DNA of 64,000 bases from Bacilli bacterium (GTDB taxonomy: Bacteria; Bacillota_I; Bacilli_A; RFN20; CAG-631). Position numbers and translations under genes: made by a program. This document shows positions 45,989 to 55,729 of the stretch, piece by piece. The stretch covers positions 65,323 to 129,322 of the forward strand of contig CAAEBM010000035.1 of NCBI GenBank assembly GCA_900754115.1. The letters are read 5' to 3'. The first letter of the stretch is position 1. Each line of letters begins with the position of its first letter. The notes beneath the pieces are model-generated. The model had not been told where the DNA came from, did no database searches, and worked only from the letters and a program-made list of their open reading frames with translations.

Positions 45989-47975
45989 ACTCCTCCTTAT
46001 TCAATTGGCTAAGTGATTGCTGTAATTTTTCGTGTATGTTTTGAATGATTTCAGGTTTTTCAATTTTTGGTGCTCTTGGGTCTAATAACCATGTCTTTGC
46101 AAAATGGGTGTCTGTGATTTGAAAATAAGGAGCATCATATTCTAAATCTACAGCTAAACAAAAGGGATTTCTTTCAGCAAAGGCATCACCTTTAATCACA
46201 TTATACAAAGAAGGAGGTGTTCCGTGGATGGAAAACAATTCTTTTCCTTTTGTTGCAAGTTGAGGCAAAGAGGAAAGCAAGGCCCATGTATAAGGATGTT
46301 TAGGGTCATAAAAAATTTCTTCTACTTTTCCTGCTTCAACAATTTGTCCTGCATATAAGACAACAACGCGGTCTGCAACGCTTGCAACAACACCTAAGTC
46401 ATGTGTAATATAAATTGTCGTAAATTGGAATTCTTTTTGTAAATCTTTAATTAAATCGATAATTTGTGCTTGAATCGTCACGTCTAAAGCCGTCGTTGGT
46501 TCATCACAAATTAAAACTTTTGGTTGACAAGATAAAGCAATTGCAATAACAATTCTTTGTCTCATTCCTCCAGAATATTGGAAAGGATATTCTTTAAACC
46601 GTTTTTCAGCTTCAGGAATTCCAACCCGTTTCATCATATAAATGGCTCTTTTTTCTGCTTCTGCATAACTACAATTTTGATGCTTAATAATAACCTCTGT
46701 AATTTGTTTACCAATTGTTACAATTGGATTTAAAGAAGTCATCGGATCTTGGAAAACAGTTGCAATTCTAGAACCTCTGATTTTTTGCCAATCGGTAGCA
46801 GTTTTAATTTTAGTTAAATCTAAAATCGTATATCCTTCCATAATACTATTTGGAATCATAACTGCTTGTTCATAACCATCATATAAAACTTTTGTTAAAT
46901 CTTCTGATGGATGTTCAATGACTTTTAAAGCAAGAAAATAAGCTAATTTTTCATTTCCCTTCACTGAATCTACAAAAGATTGAATGGTATCATTTTGTGT
47001 TTCATAATCTTTTAATAATTCCATTCTTTTTTGTACATATTCTTTGGTTTCTTGTTCAGTTAAAGATTGAAAATACTCATTTTGTACACCTTTAAAAATG
47101 ACTCTAAAAGTGATTAATTCATACAACTTTTCTATCGTTTCTTGCGTCATTTCCATGCCTTTTTTATAGGCTTCACTAAAACGATCCTTTAAACTATTTA
47201 AATAAAAGTGTTGCGTGATTGGAGAATATCTTTCAATAGATAACAAAATTTCTTTCGCTATTAATTGATTTTGTCTTTTTAATTCTTCGCTGATAGAAAT
47301 GTTTGAAACTTCATTTAAATATTGTTGCTTTAAGGATTTTATTTTTTCCTTATAAGCCATCATAAACTCTTTATCTTTAAATATTTTTTGTCTTTTTTGT
47401 TTCAACAATTGTCTTTTTTCTTTTTTCAAAAGACGAATTTCTTTATCTTTCTTTTTAATTTCTAAAGCAAGTTCTTTCTTTTCTTTTTTCGATTCAGCCG
47501 CAATTTTTTTGTTATACAATTCTACTCTTTCAAAAATGGCATCTTTTTTTCTTAGTGAATATTCTTCTTTTTGTTCAGCTGTCAAAGAAATCATTTGTCT
47601 TAATGTTTTCTTTTCTTGTAAAATTTGTAAATAGGAATCTTTCCCTTTTAAATAAGCAGCTTGTCGATTTAAAAATTGAACTAATCGATGATATCTTTTT
47701 ATTTCTCTTTTGGTCAAAGTGCATTGTAAAGAAGAGAGTAAATCATCTTGATAAATAATACTTCCTTTTGAAATAAATCCATTTGATTCTAACATCCCTG
47801 TGAAGGTTTTTGTTAAAACAGATTTACCAGAGCCAGATTCTCCAACTATGGCTAAGGATTCATTTTCATAAATATCTAAGGAAACTCCTCGAATAGCCGT
47901 TAAAATTCTTCCACGAACATTAAACTTAACTTCAACATCTTTTAAAGATAAGAGTACTTTTTTTTCTTCACTCAT
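45912..47975 (-). CDS. oppD: oligopeptide ABC transporter ATPase OppD with a 300-residue insertion
   Basis: 687 aa, about twice the usual 330-350. Walker A GESGSGKS is at 45-52, but the Q-loop [10 protein letters not shown] lies at 408-417, whereas it normally follows about 50 residues later. Residues about 80-385 form an inserted, highly charged helical/coiled-coil region (Lys/Glu-rich around 130-215). The remaining ATPase core is intact: YSGGMRQR at 467-474, VLICDEP at 487-493, YITHDLG, and the C-terminal peptide-transporter tail with [12 protein letters not shown]. Enlarged OppD/OppF proteins are known in Mollicutes. The ATPase should be active; the insertion may contact the membrane or another partner. 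Confidence 0.93.
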   Translation of the reverse strand: MSEEKKVLLSLKDVEVKFNVRGRILTAIRGVSLDIYENESLAIVGESGSGKSVLTKTFTGMLESNGFISKGSIIYQDDLLSSLQCTLTKREIKRYHRLVQFLNRQAAYLKGKDSYLQILQEKKTLRQMISLTAEQKEEYSLRKKDAIFERVELYNKKIAAESKKEKKELALEIKKKDKEIRLLKKEKRQLLKQKRQKIFKDKEFMMAYKEKIKSLKQQYLNEVSNISISEELKRQNQLIAKEILLSIERYSPITQHFYLNSLKDRFSEAYKKGMEMTQETIEKLYELITFRVIFKGVQNEYFQSLTEQETKEYVQKRMELLKDYETQNDTIQSFVDSVKGNEKLAYFLALKVIEHPSEDLTKVLYDGYEQAVMIPNSIMEGYTILDLTKIKTATDWQKIRGSRIATVFQDPMTSLNPIVTIGKQITEVIIKHQNCSYAEAEKRAIYMMKRVGIPEAEKRFKEYPFQYSGGMRQRIVIAIALSCQPKVLICDEPTTALDVTIQAQIIDLIKDLQKEFQFTTIYITHDLGVVASVADRVVVLYAGQIVEAGKVEEIFYDPKHPYTWALLSSLPQLATKGKELFSIHGTPPSLYNVIKGDAFAERNPFCLAVDLEYDAPYFQITDTHFAKTWLLDPRAPKIEKPEIIQNIHEKLQQSLSQLNKEEYEYVRYNKQRSHLVDTEYRHRLSKR

Positions 47976-47987
47976 CTTTGTCCCTCC

Positions 47988-48962
47988 TTACATATGTGTT
48001 TTTGGGTCTGATGCATCTGCTAAATTTTGCCCAATAATGTATAAACTAACGGTAATGACCGATGAAACAATAACTGGTATCCAAAACAAATGAGGATGAG
48101 AATCCATGTATTGTTGATTATCGTTAATTAATTTACCTAAAGAATTTTTAGAACCTAACCCGATTTGTAAGTAAGATAGGAAAACCTCTGTAGAAATATA
48201 AGACGGAATTTCACTTGCTGTAATGGTTACAATTACAGAAGTTAAAAATGGTAAAATATTTTTCGTAACCATTCTTAATATTGGAGTCCCCAAACAACGA
48301 GAAGCCAAATTATATTCACGGTCACGAATGATAATGACTTGCGTACGGATAAAATAGGCTACTCCTAACCATCCGGTGATAGTCATCGCAGCAACAAAGG
48401 ACCAAAATCCTGTTCCGACAATCGCCACAAAAACGGTAATAAACATTAAATAAGGAATATTAGAAATAATGTTATAAACTTCTTGCATGATTTTATCAAC
48501 AATTTTGGAATATCCCCATAATGCTCCAACGATAATTCCTACTGTAATATTGATAGTTGCACAAACAAAGGCCAAAGCCAATGAGGATTGTGCACCTGCC
48601 CATAAAGCATCAAATAAAGGCTCTCCATATTTACCCGTTCCAAAAACCCAACGCAAATCAAAGCCATAAGTAGCAATCGCTTGTTTTGGAGTTAAGTAAG
48701 CTAATTGTTCATATTTTCCGTAATTAATACTAATCCAATTGTCTATATCATAAGGTCTAAAAATAGGATAGATAAAAGACATAATTAAAATTAAAACGAC
48801 TAATCCTAAAACGATATAATTCACAGGATTTCTAAAAAAGCTTCTGCCAACAGATTTCCAATAAGAATAACGAGGAGCAGTAATCTTTTCTGAATTAATT
48901 GTGCTATTATCTACTCTAACAAATAATTCTTGAGGAATATTTTGAATTTGATTTTGTTCCAT
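47988..48962 (-). CDS. oppC: oligopeptide ABC transporter permease OppC
   Basis: 324 aa inner-membrane permease, AmiD/OppC type. N-terminal helix at about 35-57, extracytoplasmic loop, then the BPD_transp_1 core with five helices; the EAA-like loop reads ASRCLGTPILRMVTKNILPF. FGTGKYGEPLFDALWAGAQSSL is the conserved entry of the core domain. Overlaps the oppB stop by 1 bp and is followed by oppD after 12 bp. Confidence 0.95.
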   Translation of the reverse strand: MEQNQIQNIPQELFVRVDNSTINSEKITAPRYSYWKSVGRSFFRNPVNYIVLGLVVLILIMSFIYPIFRPYDIDNWISINYGKYEQLAYLTPKQAIATYGFDLRWVFGTGKYGEPLFDALWAGAQSSLALAFVCATINITVGIIVGALWGYSKIVDKIMQEVYNIISNIPYLMFITVFVAIVGTGFWSFVAAMTITGWLGVAYFIRTQVIIIRDREYNLASRCLGTPILRMVTKNILPFLTSVIVTITASEIPSYISTEVFLSYLQIGLGSKNSLGKLINDNQQYMDSHPHLFWIPVIVSSVITVSLYIIGQNLADASDPKTHM

Positions 48963-50743
48963 TATTTACGACCTCCTTTATCTGCAAAAGAGATTCGTGG
49001 ATCGACAATCGCCATCAAAACGTCTCCTAATATTAAAGCAGTAATCGATAAAATAGCATAGAAGAAGGTTAAACCGACAAGCATTCCGTTATCAGTTTTT
49101 TCAATGGCATCGGTGAATAATTTACCAACCCCAGGAATACCAAATATCCGCTCCGTTAATAAAGCTCCGGTCAAACTTCCAAGTAATCCACCTGGAATAT
49201 TATGTACAATAGGAATGACTGCGTTTTTAAAAATGTGCTTGTTAAAAATTTCTAATTCACTCAGCCCTTTTGCACGAGCAAATTTGACATAATCACTATT
49301 CATTTGGTCAATCATATAACGACGAATCCAAGACATTAAACTACCTATAGATGGCAAGGCCAAACAAATAACAGGTAAGATATATGCCACCCACTGTGGA
49401 CCTGTTGCCAGTTGTAATTGTGTTGGAAGACCTGCATTAAATCCAATTCTTCTAAAAATATAAATATAAGCTAAAGATGGAACTGCCATAATAAAGATAA
49501 TATAACAAATTCCTATTTTATCAATCAACTTTCCTTTATGTTTAGCCATTAAAATACCTATCGGCACCCCAATGACATATGCGGTTATCGTTGCAATAAT
49601 TCCAATTAAGAAAGAAAATCCCATCATTGACTTACCTTGACGAACTTCTGGACAACTAGAATAATATCCTTGATACCGTTCTAATTCTTGATCAGTTGGA
49701 GAAGAATTAATTTGGCACGCATGGAAATTAACTCGATGGGTGTTTTCAACCACTTCTCCATTAGGATAAGTGACATCCTCCACAATCGGTTCAAGTTGAG
49801 AGTCCGTCATGACTTCAACTGTATCTTTTCCATAAGACAATGATCTGCCTAAGTTAATTGTAATCCAATTTTGATGAATAAAAGGAAACTTATTGTCAAA
49901 ATACAATAAATATTGGTTTTTGCATCCTGAACATTTTATAGCGGGAACATTGTTCATATCCTTTTCAAAACGAATATAAGTATCCATTTGAATTGGTTTT
50001 TCTCCCTGTCTTTCTAGTTCTTCATTGACTGTCTTATAATAATTTTTACCATCAAAAAAGAAAATTTGTTTAAAAAATTCCCACAAACGAACAAAGGTTG
50101 ATTTAGACTTATAAGCAAATAAAATGCCACTTCCACCCACTGCTAACTGAATACGTTCTGGATTTTCAGGCGTTTCATCAACATTTTCATTAGCATTTAA
50201 ATTCATAGTTTCTAAAGGAGTGTCTACATCTTCTTCAGAAGTTGATACATCATTTTCATCATCTACCCAAACATCGGCTGGAACTGGATCTTTTCGCATT
50301 ATTTTATAGCCATAAGATTCGTATAATTCTATAAACTCAGCAATTTCAGGAATATCGCTATCAATTAAATAAGTCCGTGGCTCTTGCATACAGTTTTCAT
50401 AATCGCCAGGAATTAAATTACTTGTTGTAATTTTACAATAACTTTCTTTACTTGTAAAAACTTCTTCAATATTGATACAATTTTTATATTCTTCGCTATC
50501 CTCATCTTCATATTTGATTCGACAATAGTTACGATAATTGTATGTTTCCACATATCCATAATTTTGCCAAACCTCATAGGTAAAAGTGATTCGGTCATTA
50601 TTGATATTTTTATTAAAGCCATCTTGTTTTGTAACTAAAGCATCACGATCCATCAATGAATAAATCAAAACAATTGTTAAAATCATGACTGCAACTAAAG
50701 AAAGTAGCGATCTTAAAATACGATTTAAAATATATTTCCCCAT
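48962..50743 (-). CDS. oppB: oligopeptide ABC transporter permease OppB with large extracytoplasmic insertion
   Basis: 593 aa, nearly twice the 310 aa of Bacillus OppB and larger than streptococcal AmiC (about 500). First helix at 10-31, then about 340 extracytoplasmic residues (31-372), then the BPD_transp_1 core from 373 with the EAA loop ARAKGLSELEIFNKHIFKNA. The insertion is acidic, contains a Glu/Asp/Asn-rich linker (160-195) and eight cysteines (including CSGC at 271-274), and may help dock the lipid-anchored binding protein. Confidence 0.93.
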   Translation of the reverse strand: MGKYILNRILRSLLSLVAVMILTIVLIYSLMDRDALVTKQDGFNKNINNDRITFTYEVWQNYGYVETYNYRNYCRIKYEDEDSEEYKNCINIEEVFTSKESYCKITTSNLIPGDYENCMQEPRTYLIDSDIPEIAEFIELYESYGYKIMRKDPVPADVWVDDENDVSTSEEDVDTPLETMNLNANENVDETPENPERIQLAVGGSGILFAYKSKSTFVRLWEFFKQIFFFDGKNYYKTVNEELERQGEKPIQMDTYIRFEKDMNNVPAIKCSGCKNQYLLYFDNKFPFIHQNWITINLGRSLSYGKDTVEVMTDSQLEPIVEDVTYPNGEVVENTHRVNFHACQINSSPTDQELERYQGYYSSCPEVRQGKSMMGFSFLIGIIATITAYVIGVPIGILMAKHKGKLIDKIGICYIIFIMAVPSLAYIYIFRRIGFNAGLPTQLQLATGPQWVAYILPVICLALPSIGSLMSWIRRYMIDQMNSDYVKFARAKGLSELEIFNKHIFKNAVIPIVHNIPGGLLGSLTGALLTERIFGIPGVGKLFTDAIEKTDNGMLVGLTFFYAILSITALILGDVLMAIVDPRISFADKGGRK

Positions 50744-50775
50744 GCAATGATTTCTCCTTTCACAACAGAGAAAAA

Positions 50776-50807
50776 AGAGGGCAAGGCGGGTTTCCCCTTA
50801 GCCCTCT
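50776..50807 (-). terminator. partial terminator between oppA and oppB
   Basis: AGAGGGC and AAGG pair with CCTT and GCCCTCT (one bulge), loop about 9 nt, T-rich on the minus strand. It follows the binding-protein gene and would give more binding protein than permease, the usual arrangement. Confidence 0.8.
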
Positions 50808-50823
50808 AAAATATTGTTGAAAA

Positions 50824-53004
50824 TTACCAAAGTCCAATTACTTTAGTCATATAACCAGCACCACCTGGAACCATTGTTTCCAAGAAAGTTGCAGGATCTC
50901 CATAATCAGGAATCCATCCAGAACCATAGTAGAAGTCATAATTTGCTTCTGCGCCAGTTGCTGCTAGATATGTCGAAGCTAAATAAGATGTTTGATTTGG
51001 TGCTTCAACAGCATTAATCGTAACTTGAGATCTTCCGAAAGTAGATTCAACTGCTGCTTTCAAAATTTGAATACCGATTTGATCAGGAGAGTTTTTCATA
51101 TAGACAACGTCAATTTGAATTGGGAAAACTGCTTCCATTGCTTCTCTTCCGCCAAATTCATCTGCATAAGTAGATAGTAATTCTTCTTTTGCAATCTTAT
51201 AGTATTCATAAGCGATATCAACATCATACCATCCATCGACACCATCTTGTACATTGATAGTTTCATTTAAAGGGTCTCCGTTTTTATCGGTCCAACCATG
51301 TGCTTCATTTGACGTTTCTAAAATTTGGTTGAGTTTATCTTGAACAATATCTCCATATGGTGTACGTGCATCATATCCACCATATGCTTCTGGTAAGTTA
51401 ACAAAGTTTGGATCACCAAGCATATTTCTTAAATTATTTTCTCTTAATTCTTCACCATTTGTATTAGCATTCCAAGAAGCTTTGTCAATTGCATGTAAGA
51501 ATGCTTTTCTAAAGTTTTTATTTAATACAGCATATTTTGTTAAAGCTTTTGCTGCATCATTTTTTGGAGAAGCAACTTGTCCTTTAGATAAAGAGTAAGT
51601 TCTACGATTCAAGTTAAATGCTCCATAGAATGTACCAGCAGAAGTGTCTTGTTTGTAAATGTATTCTGCATAATTTTCACGAGCTAAAGCTAATGTATCT
51701 GTACTTAAACTGATTCCTGCGTATGTTCCGTCAATGACTTGTTGAAAATACAACATTTCATCAGTATCTTGTGTATAAACAAGGTTAATAGAGTCTAAGG
51801 TAACGTTTTCTAAATCCCAATAAGAAGTGTTTTTAGTATAAGTAATCCCTTGAGAAGCAGTTAAATTTGTTAAACGATAAGCTCCATTGTATAAAATACT
51901 TTCAGGATCGATAATTCCATAAGAATAACCAGCTAACATTTTCGCTCTAGCAAATTCATCAATACCGAATGCTCCACCTTTTGAAAGGAAGAAATTACGA
52001 TTCATCGGTTGGAAAATAGAGAAAGTCAATAAAGATTCAATATAAGGAACTTCTCTAACAAAAGAAATTTGAATCGTATGTTCATCTAAGGCTTTAATTC
52101 CTACATCATTGAAATCGTCTGTTTTTCCAGTAGAATAATCGCTTGCGCCTACTACAATACTATTGACGATGTCTTCTGATCCACCTTTAGCGTCTAATAA
52201 ATGTTGGAAACCTGCTAAGAAATCATCAGCAGTCACATAGCCATAAATTTCTCCATTGTTTCTAACCCAAGGTACATTTTCTCTTAATGCAATCGTGTAC
52301 ACTGTTTTATCTTCATTTGCTTCTAAAGATAAACCTAAAGCAGGAACGATGTCTCCAAAACGATCGTGTTCAAAAAGTCCATCAACTAAATTTGTTGTAA
52401 CTTCAGAGTCTCCAGCATGAGAAGTAGCTAAATAGTCTAAAGTTTCTGGCATTGAAGAAAAGATGGTTGTATAGTTAGTGTAATAATCTGTAATACCCCA
52501 ACTTTCTAACAATTCTTGTTCTTCTTGATTGAAAGCTTCTTTTGTATGAGTTTCATCCCATCCTCTTTCAACAGCGTCTTTCCAATTTTGTTTTAAAGTA
52601 TCGCGATATTCTGTCAAAAGCAACTCGTTGTTGTCTTTTTTAATGATTTTATATCCTTTGTACTTACTAGAATCAGATCCATATCTAGCATAAGGCCCGC
52701 AATATGGAAGTACACGTGACAATCCATAACGTCCACCTTCTGTTGTCATTGGTAACAAAACAGCAGCATCTAACAAATATGCTTCAGCATCGGCAAATTT
52801 GACGAAACGCTCAGCATTATTTGTGGATGAATGGGCTTCGTTAAATAGTGAATTGTATTGAGGTAATACTGCACGATAAACATCACTATCTTTAAACTCA
52901 GGAACTGTTACGTTGCTATCATCTTTTTTGCTTTTATCACAACCTGTCAAACACAAAGCTACCATCGCAAAAGCTGATAAAATCATCATTCTTGATTTTT
53001 TCAT
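50824..53004 (-). CDS. oppA: oligopeptide-binding lipoprotein OppA/AmiA-like, apparently circularly permuted
   Basis: 726 aa extracellular solute-binding protein (family 5). Lipoprotein signal with LTGC, Cys22. The order of blocks is unusual. Residues about 45-160 (QYNSLFNEAHSS, RFVKFADAEAYLLDAA, LSRVLPY, then a Lys/Glu-rich helix) correspond to the C-terminal end of streptococcal AmiA/AliA. Residues about 180 onward begin with the normal family N-terminus (PETLDYLATSHAGDSEV, LVDGLFEHDRFGDIVPAL). The protein stops at GSGWIPDYGDPATFLETM...GLW, where relatives continue with the block found here at the front. So the reading order is signal, C-terminal block, main body. It starts the opp operon behind a good promoter. 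Confidence 0.9.
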   Translation of the reverse strand: MKKSRMMILSAFAMVALCLTGCDKSKKDDSNVTVPEFKDSDVYRAVLPQYNSLFNEAHSSTNNAERFVKFADAEAYLLDAAVLLPMTTEGGRYGLSRVLPYCGPYARYGSDSSKYKGYKIIKKDNNELLLTEYRDTLKQNWKDAVERGWDETHTKEAFNQEEQELLESWGITDYYTNYTTIFSSMPETLDYLATSHAGDSEVTTNLVDGLFEHDRFGDIVPALGLSLEANEDKTVYTIALRENVPWVRNNGEIYGYVTADDFLAGFQHLLDAKGGSEDIVNSIVVGASDYSTGKTDDFNDVGIKALDEHTIQISFVREVPYIESLLTFSIFQPMNRNFFLSKGGAFGIDEFARAKMLAGYSYGIIDPESILYNGAYRLTNLTASQGITYTKNTSYWDLENVTLDSINLVYTQDTDEMLYFQQVIDGTYAGISLSTDTLALARENYAEYIYKQDTSAGTFYGAFNLNRRTYSLSKGQVASPKNDAAKALTKYAVLNKNFRKAFLHAIDKASWNANTNGEELRENNLRNMLGDPNFVNLPEAYGGYDARTPYGDIVQDKLNQILETSNEAHGWTDKNGDPLNETINVQDGVDGWYDVDIAYEYYKIAKEELLSTYADEFGGREAMEAVFPIQIDVVYMKNSPDQIGIQILKAAVESTFGRSQVTINAVEAPNQTSYLASTYLAATGAEANYDFYYGSGWIPDYGDPATFLETMVPGGAGYMTKVIGLW

Positions 53005-53082
53005 GTTTTCTCCTCCTATATTTTTAATAAAATTTTTTTATTTAAAATATACCTCTCTTTTCAGCGAAGAATATTTTATAGT

Positions 53083-53111
53083 ATTTTATCTCTTTTTTTT
53101 TGTAAAGTCAA
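53083..53111 (-). promoter_or_regulatory. promoter of the opp operon
   Basis: Minus strand TTGACT (53111-53106), a 17-bp spacer, TAAAAT (53088-53083). About 80 bp upstream of oppA; AGGAGGAG is the ribosome site. No T-box, CodY-like site or riboswitch was recognised in the leader. Confidence 0.65.
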
Positions 53112-53157
53112 TATAATTTTTTGGTCGTGCATTTTGGGTTCTTTTCAAATAGTAGAA

Positions 53158-53182
53158 AAAAGAGTTATTAAATAACTCTTTT
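53158..53182 (-). terminator. terminator of the clp operon
   Basis: AAAAGAGTTAT / ATAACTCTTTT, 3-nt loop, 10 bp after the stop at 53192, with a T run on the minus strand. Confidence 0.88.
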
Positions 53183-53191
53183 CAGTCTTTT

Positions 53192-53593
53192 TTAGCGAAA
53201 TAGTTCTTCAAAAAAATATGTTTTTTCCACCTTTGGTTCATAATCAAAAGAATACAAAATGCCTTTCATACAGCAAACACCATCCTCATCTAAAGATAAT
53301 GTTAAAACATAATTTTGATAATTGGCTTTTACTAGTTCGCTTGAAAATAAATCAAAAGAAGTAGAGAGTTTTTCATCCGTTTTCGTAAAAGTGTTTTCAG
53401 CGATTTTTTCGTAAATTTCTAACATTTCTTTCTTTACTTTATTGCATTGCACATAGACGTCTTTTCGATTTGGATTTGCAACAATTTGATAATAAATTGT
53501 CGTATGTTCTTGTATAGTATCTTTAAAAGGAATAAATCCTCCTAAAAACAAGCTGGTTGCAAAAAAGATGGTTCTTTTTGTCATTTTCATCAC
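53192..53593 (-). CDS. small exported protein, possibly SpoIIR-like
   Basis: 133 aa with an N-terminal hydrophobic segment (5-22) that looks like a signal peptide. The mature part starts with an Ile-Tyr-Tyr-Gln-Ile-Val-Ala-Asn-Pro-Asn stretch that recalls the 'LRILANSD' block of SpoIIR, the forespore signal that activates SpoIIGA. The length and missing NWWC-type C-terminal motif argue against a classic SpoIIR. Otherwise unrecognised. It follows the Clp ATPase gene by 30 bp and shares its transcript. Treat as an exported protein of unknown function. Confidence 0.55.
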   Translation of the reverse strand: MMKMTKRTIFFATSLFLGGFIPFKDTIQEHTTIYYQIVANPNRKDVYVQCNKVKKEMLEIYEKIAENTFTKTDEKLSTSFDLFSSELVKANYQNYVLTLSLDEDGVCCMKGILYSFDYEPKVEKTYFFEELFR

Positions 53594-53623
53594 CCATAAA
53601 AAGGGTTGACGAAAATTTGTCAG

Positions 53624-55729
53624 TTATACCGATTTCGTTTTAATTTTATTTCCTTCTGTTTCTTTTATTTTAGATATCAACATTTTTTTAGCTAGTCGTT
53701 TTAACCCTCTAGCCCCATATTGTTTTCCTTCTTGTTGATTAGCAATCTCTTTTGCCATTTCATCAAAACTAGCAAATTCATAGTGTGCTTTTTTAGCATA
53801 TTCTTGCAAATAATCTTTAGCTAATTGAATACATGTATCTTGATCTAACAAGTTAAAATAAACAATACAATCGATGCGATTTAAAAACTCTGGACGGAAA
53901 TGATTGCTGACGACTGAATGAATATCTTCTTGGGTTACTTGATTATCGACATAGCCAATTTTGTTTTTATGAAACATTTTTTCATTAAAGCCTAAGTTAG
54001 AGGTCATAATAATAATCGTATTTTTAAAATCTACTCTTTTTTTACTAGATTCATAAAAATATCCTTCATCAAACACACTTAAAAAGATATCTAATACATC
54101 TCGATGTGCCTTTTCTACTTCATCTAAAACGACGACTGAATGAGGATTTTTGCGAATATGGTCAACTAATAAACTTTGTCTTTCAAAACCGACATACCCT
54201 GGTGGTGAACCAATAAGTTTTGTAACTGAACTAGGTTCACTATATTCTGACATATCAAGCTTAATATATTTATCTTTATTGCCAAAATAATTTAAAGCGA
54301 TTTGTTTGGCTGTTTCTGTTTTGCCCACTCCAGTTGGCCCTACAAATAAAAACACTCCTAAAGGTCGATTTTCGTCATTAATTCCCATCTCAATGTAACT
54401 AATTTGTTCAATAATCGTATTGATTGCTTCATTTTGCCCAATCAATATTTGCGATAAACTTTTCTTTAAAGCTTGTGCCTTATTTCCTTTTTCAATTTTT
54501 ACTTTAAACAAATCTTCAATGACATCAATGATATTTTTTTCTTCTAATTGTGTTTGTTTTTTATTTTTAGCTCGCACACTGGCGATGTCTAATACATCAA
54601 TTGCTTTATCAGGAAAATAACGATCACAAACATATAAATCACAGTAATTGACGATTTTTTTTAAAATTTCATCACTGATAGCAAGATGATGAAAATTTTC
54701 AAATTGCCCTTTGATTCCTTGTAAAATATGTAAAGTTTGTGTTAAAGAGGGCTCTTCTATTTTTACGACTTGAAATCTTCTTTCTAATGCTTTTTCCTTT
54801 TCAAATATTTTTACATATTCATCATAGGTTGTGGCTCCAATACAACCAATTTCTCCTTTCGATAAATATGGTTTTAAAATGTTGCTAGCATCAATGGCGC
54901 CTTCTGCTCCTCCAGCGCCAATAATATTATGAATTTCATCAATAAATAGCAAAGCGTTTTCGTCATCTTTCACTTTTTTTATAATTTTCTTTAATTTGTC
55001 TTCAAATTCCCCTCTATATTTCGTTCCGGCAATAATGCCAGAAATATCAATTTCATAAATCGTTTTATCTTTTAAAGCTTCTGGAACATTTCCCGTATTT
55101 AAAAGAGAAGCTAAATATTCCACGATTGCTGTTTTTCCCACCCCTGGATCTCCAATTAAAATGGCATTAGGCTTTTGTTTTCTAAGCAATGCTTCGATAA
55201 GTAAATTTAATTCTTTTTCACGTTCAATTAATACTGGTGGATTTTTTAAAGCTTTTGCATTTAAATTAATCAAATCAGGAATTCCATCTAATTCACTTTG
55301 TTTTTTGGATTGCTTTTTTAACTCTTCTGCCACTTTTTTTATGGGAACATTTGCTTTTTTTAACATTTCTAAAGCAATGTTTTCTTCCATTTCTAATAGA
55401 CATATACTTAAGGTATCAATAGAAACACGATCTTCGTTTCTTTTTTTACCATAAATAATTGCGGTTTCAATTAAGGTTTTCATCGCAAGTGTATATTCCA
55501 TATAAAAAGGTTGAGTTTGTTTTTGTCCAAATAATTCAACTAATTCTTCTTGAAAAACATTTGCTGTAACATTATAACTTTCTAAAATATTTTTTATCTT
55601 CGCATCTTTTATTTTTAATAAGGCGAGTAAAAGATGTTCTGTACCAACACTATTATGACCAAAATCAAAAGCTAAACTTTCTGCTAACGCAATTGCTCTT
55701 TGCGCTTTGTCATTAAATCTACTCAACAT
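53624..55729 (-). CDS. Clp-family AAA+ unfoldase (ClpC-like, without middle domain)
   Basis: 701 aa from ATG 55729, with GGTGA upstream. N-terminal Clp repeats (FNDKAQRAIALAESLA, GTEHLLLALLK), D1 Walker A GDPGVGKTA and LFIDEIHNIIGAGG, D2 Walker A GPTGVGKTETAKQ, GSPPGYVGFE and FRPEFLNRID. The coiled-coil middle domain with a UVR motif that ClpC needs for MecA/McsB control is missing: D1 runs almost directly into D2. The ClpP-docking loop appears to be IGY, in place of VGF/IGF. It probably works with ClpP in protein degradation. No CtsR or CIRCE operator was seen upstream. Confidence 0.9.
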   Translation of the reverse strand: MLSRFNDKAQRAIALAESLAFDFGHNSVGTEHLLLALLKIKDAKIKNILESYNVTANVFQEELVELFGQKQTQPFYMEYTLAMKTLIETAIIYGKKRNEDRVSIDTLSICLLEMEENIALEMLKKANVPIKKVAEELKKQSKKQSELDGIPDLINLNAKALKNPPVLIEREKELNLLIEALLRKQKPNAILIGDPGVGKTAIVEYLASLLNTGNVPEALKDKTIYEIDISGIIAGTKYRGEFEDKLKKIIKKVKDDENALLFIDEIHNIIGAGGAEGAIDASNILKPYLSKGEIGCIGATTYDEYVKIFEKEKALERRFQVVKIEEPSLTQTLHILQGIKGQFENFHHLAISDEILKKIVNYCDLYVCDRYFPDKAIDVLDIASVRAKNKKQTQLEEKNIIDVIEDLFKVKIEKGNKAQALKKSLSQILIGQNEAINTIIEQISYIEMGINDENRPLGVFLFVGPTGVGKTETAKQIALNYFGNKDKYIKLDMSEYSEPSSVTKLIGSPPGYVGFERQSLLVDHIRKNPHSVVVLDEVEKAHRDVLDIFLSVFDEGYFYESSKKRVDFKNTIIIMTSNLGFNEKMFHKNKIGYVDNQVTQEDIHSVVSNHFRPEFLNRIDCIVYFNLLDQDTCIQLAKDYLQEYAKKAHYEFASFDEMAKEIANQQEGKQYGARGLKRLAKKMLISKIKETEGNKIKTKSV

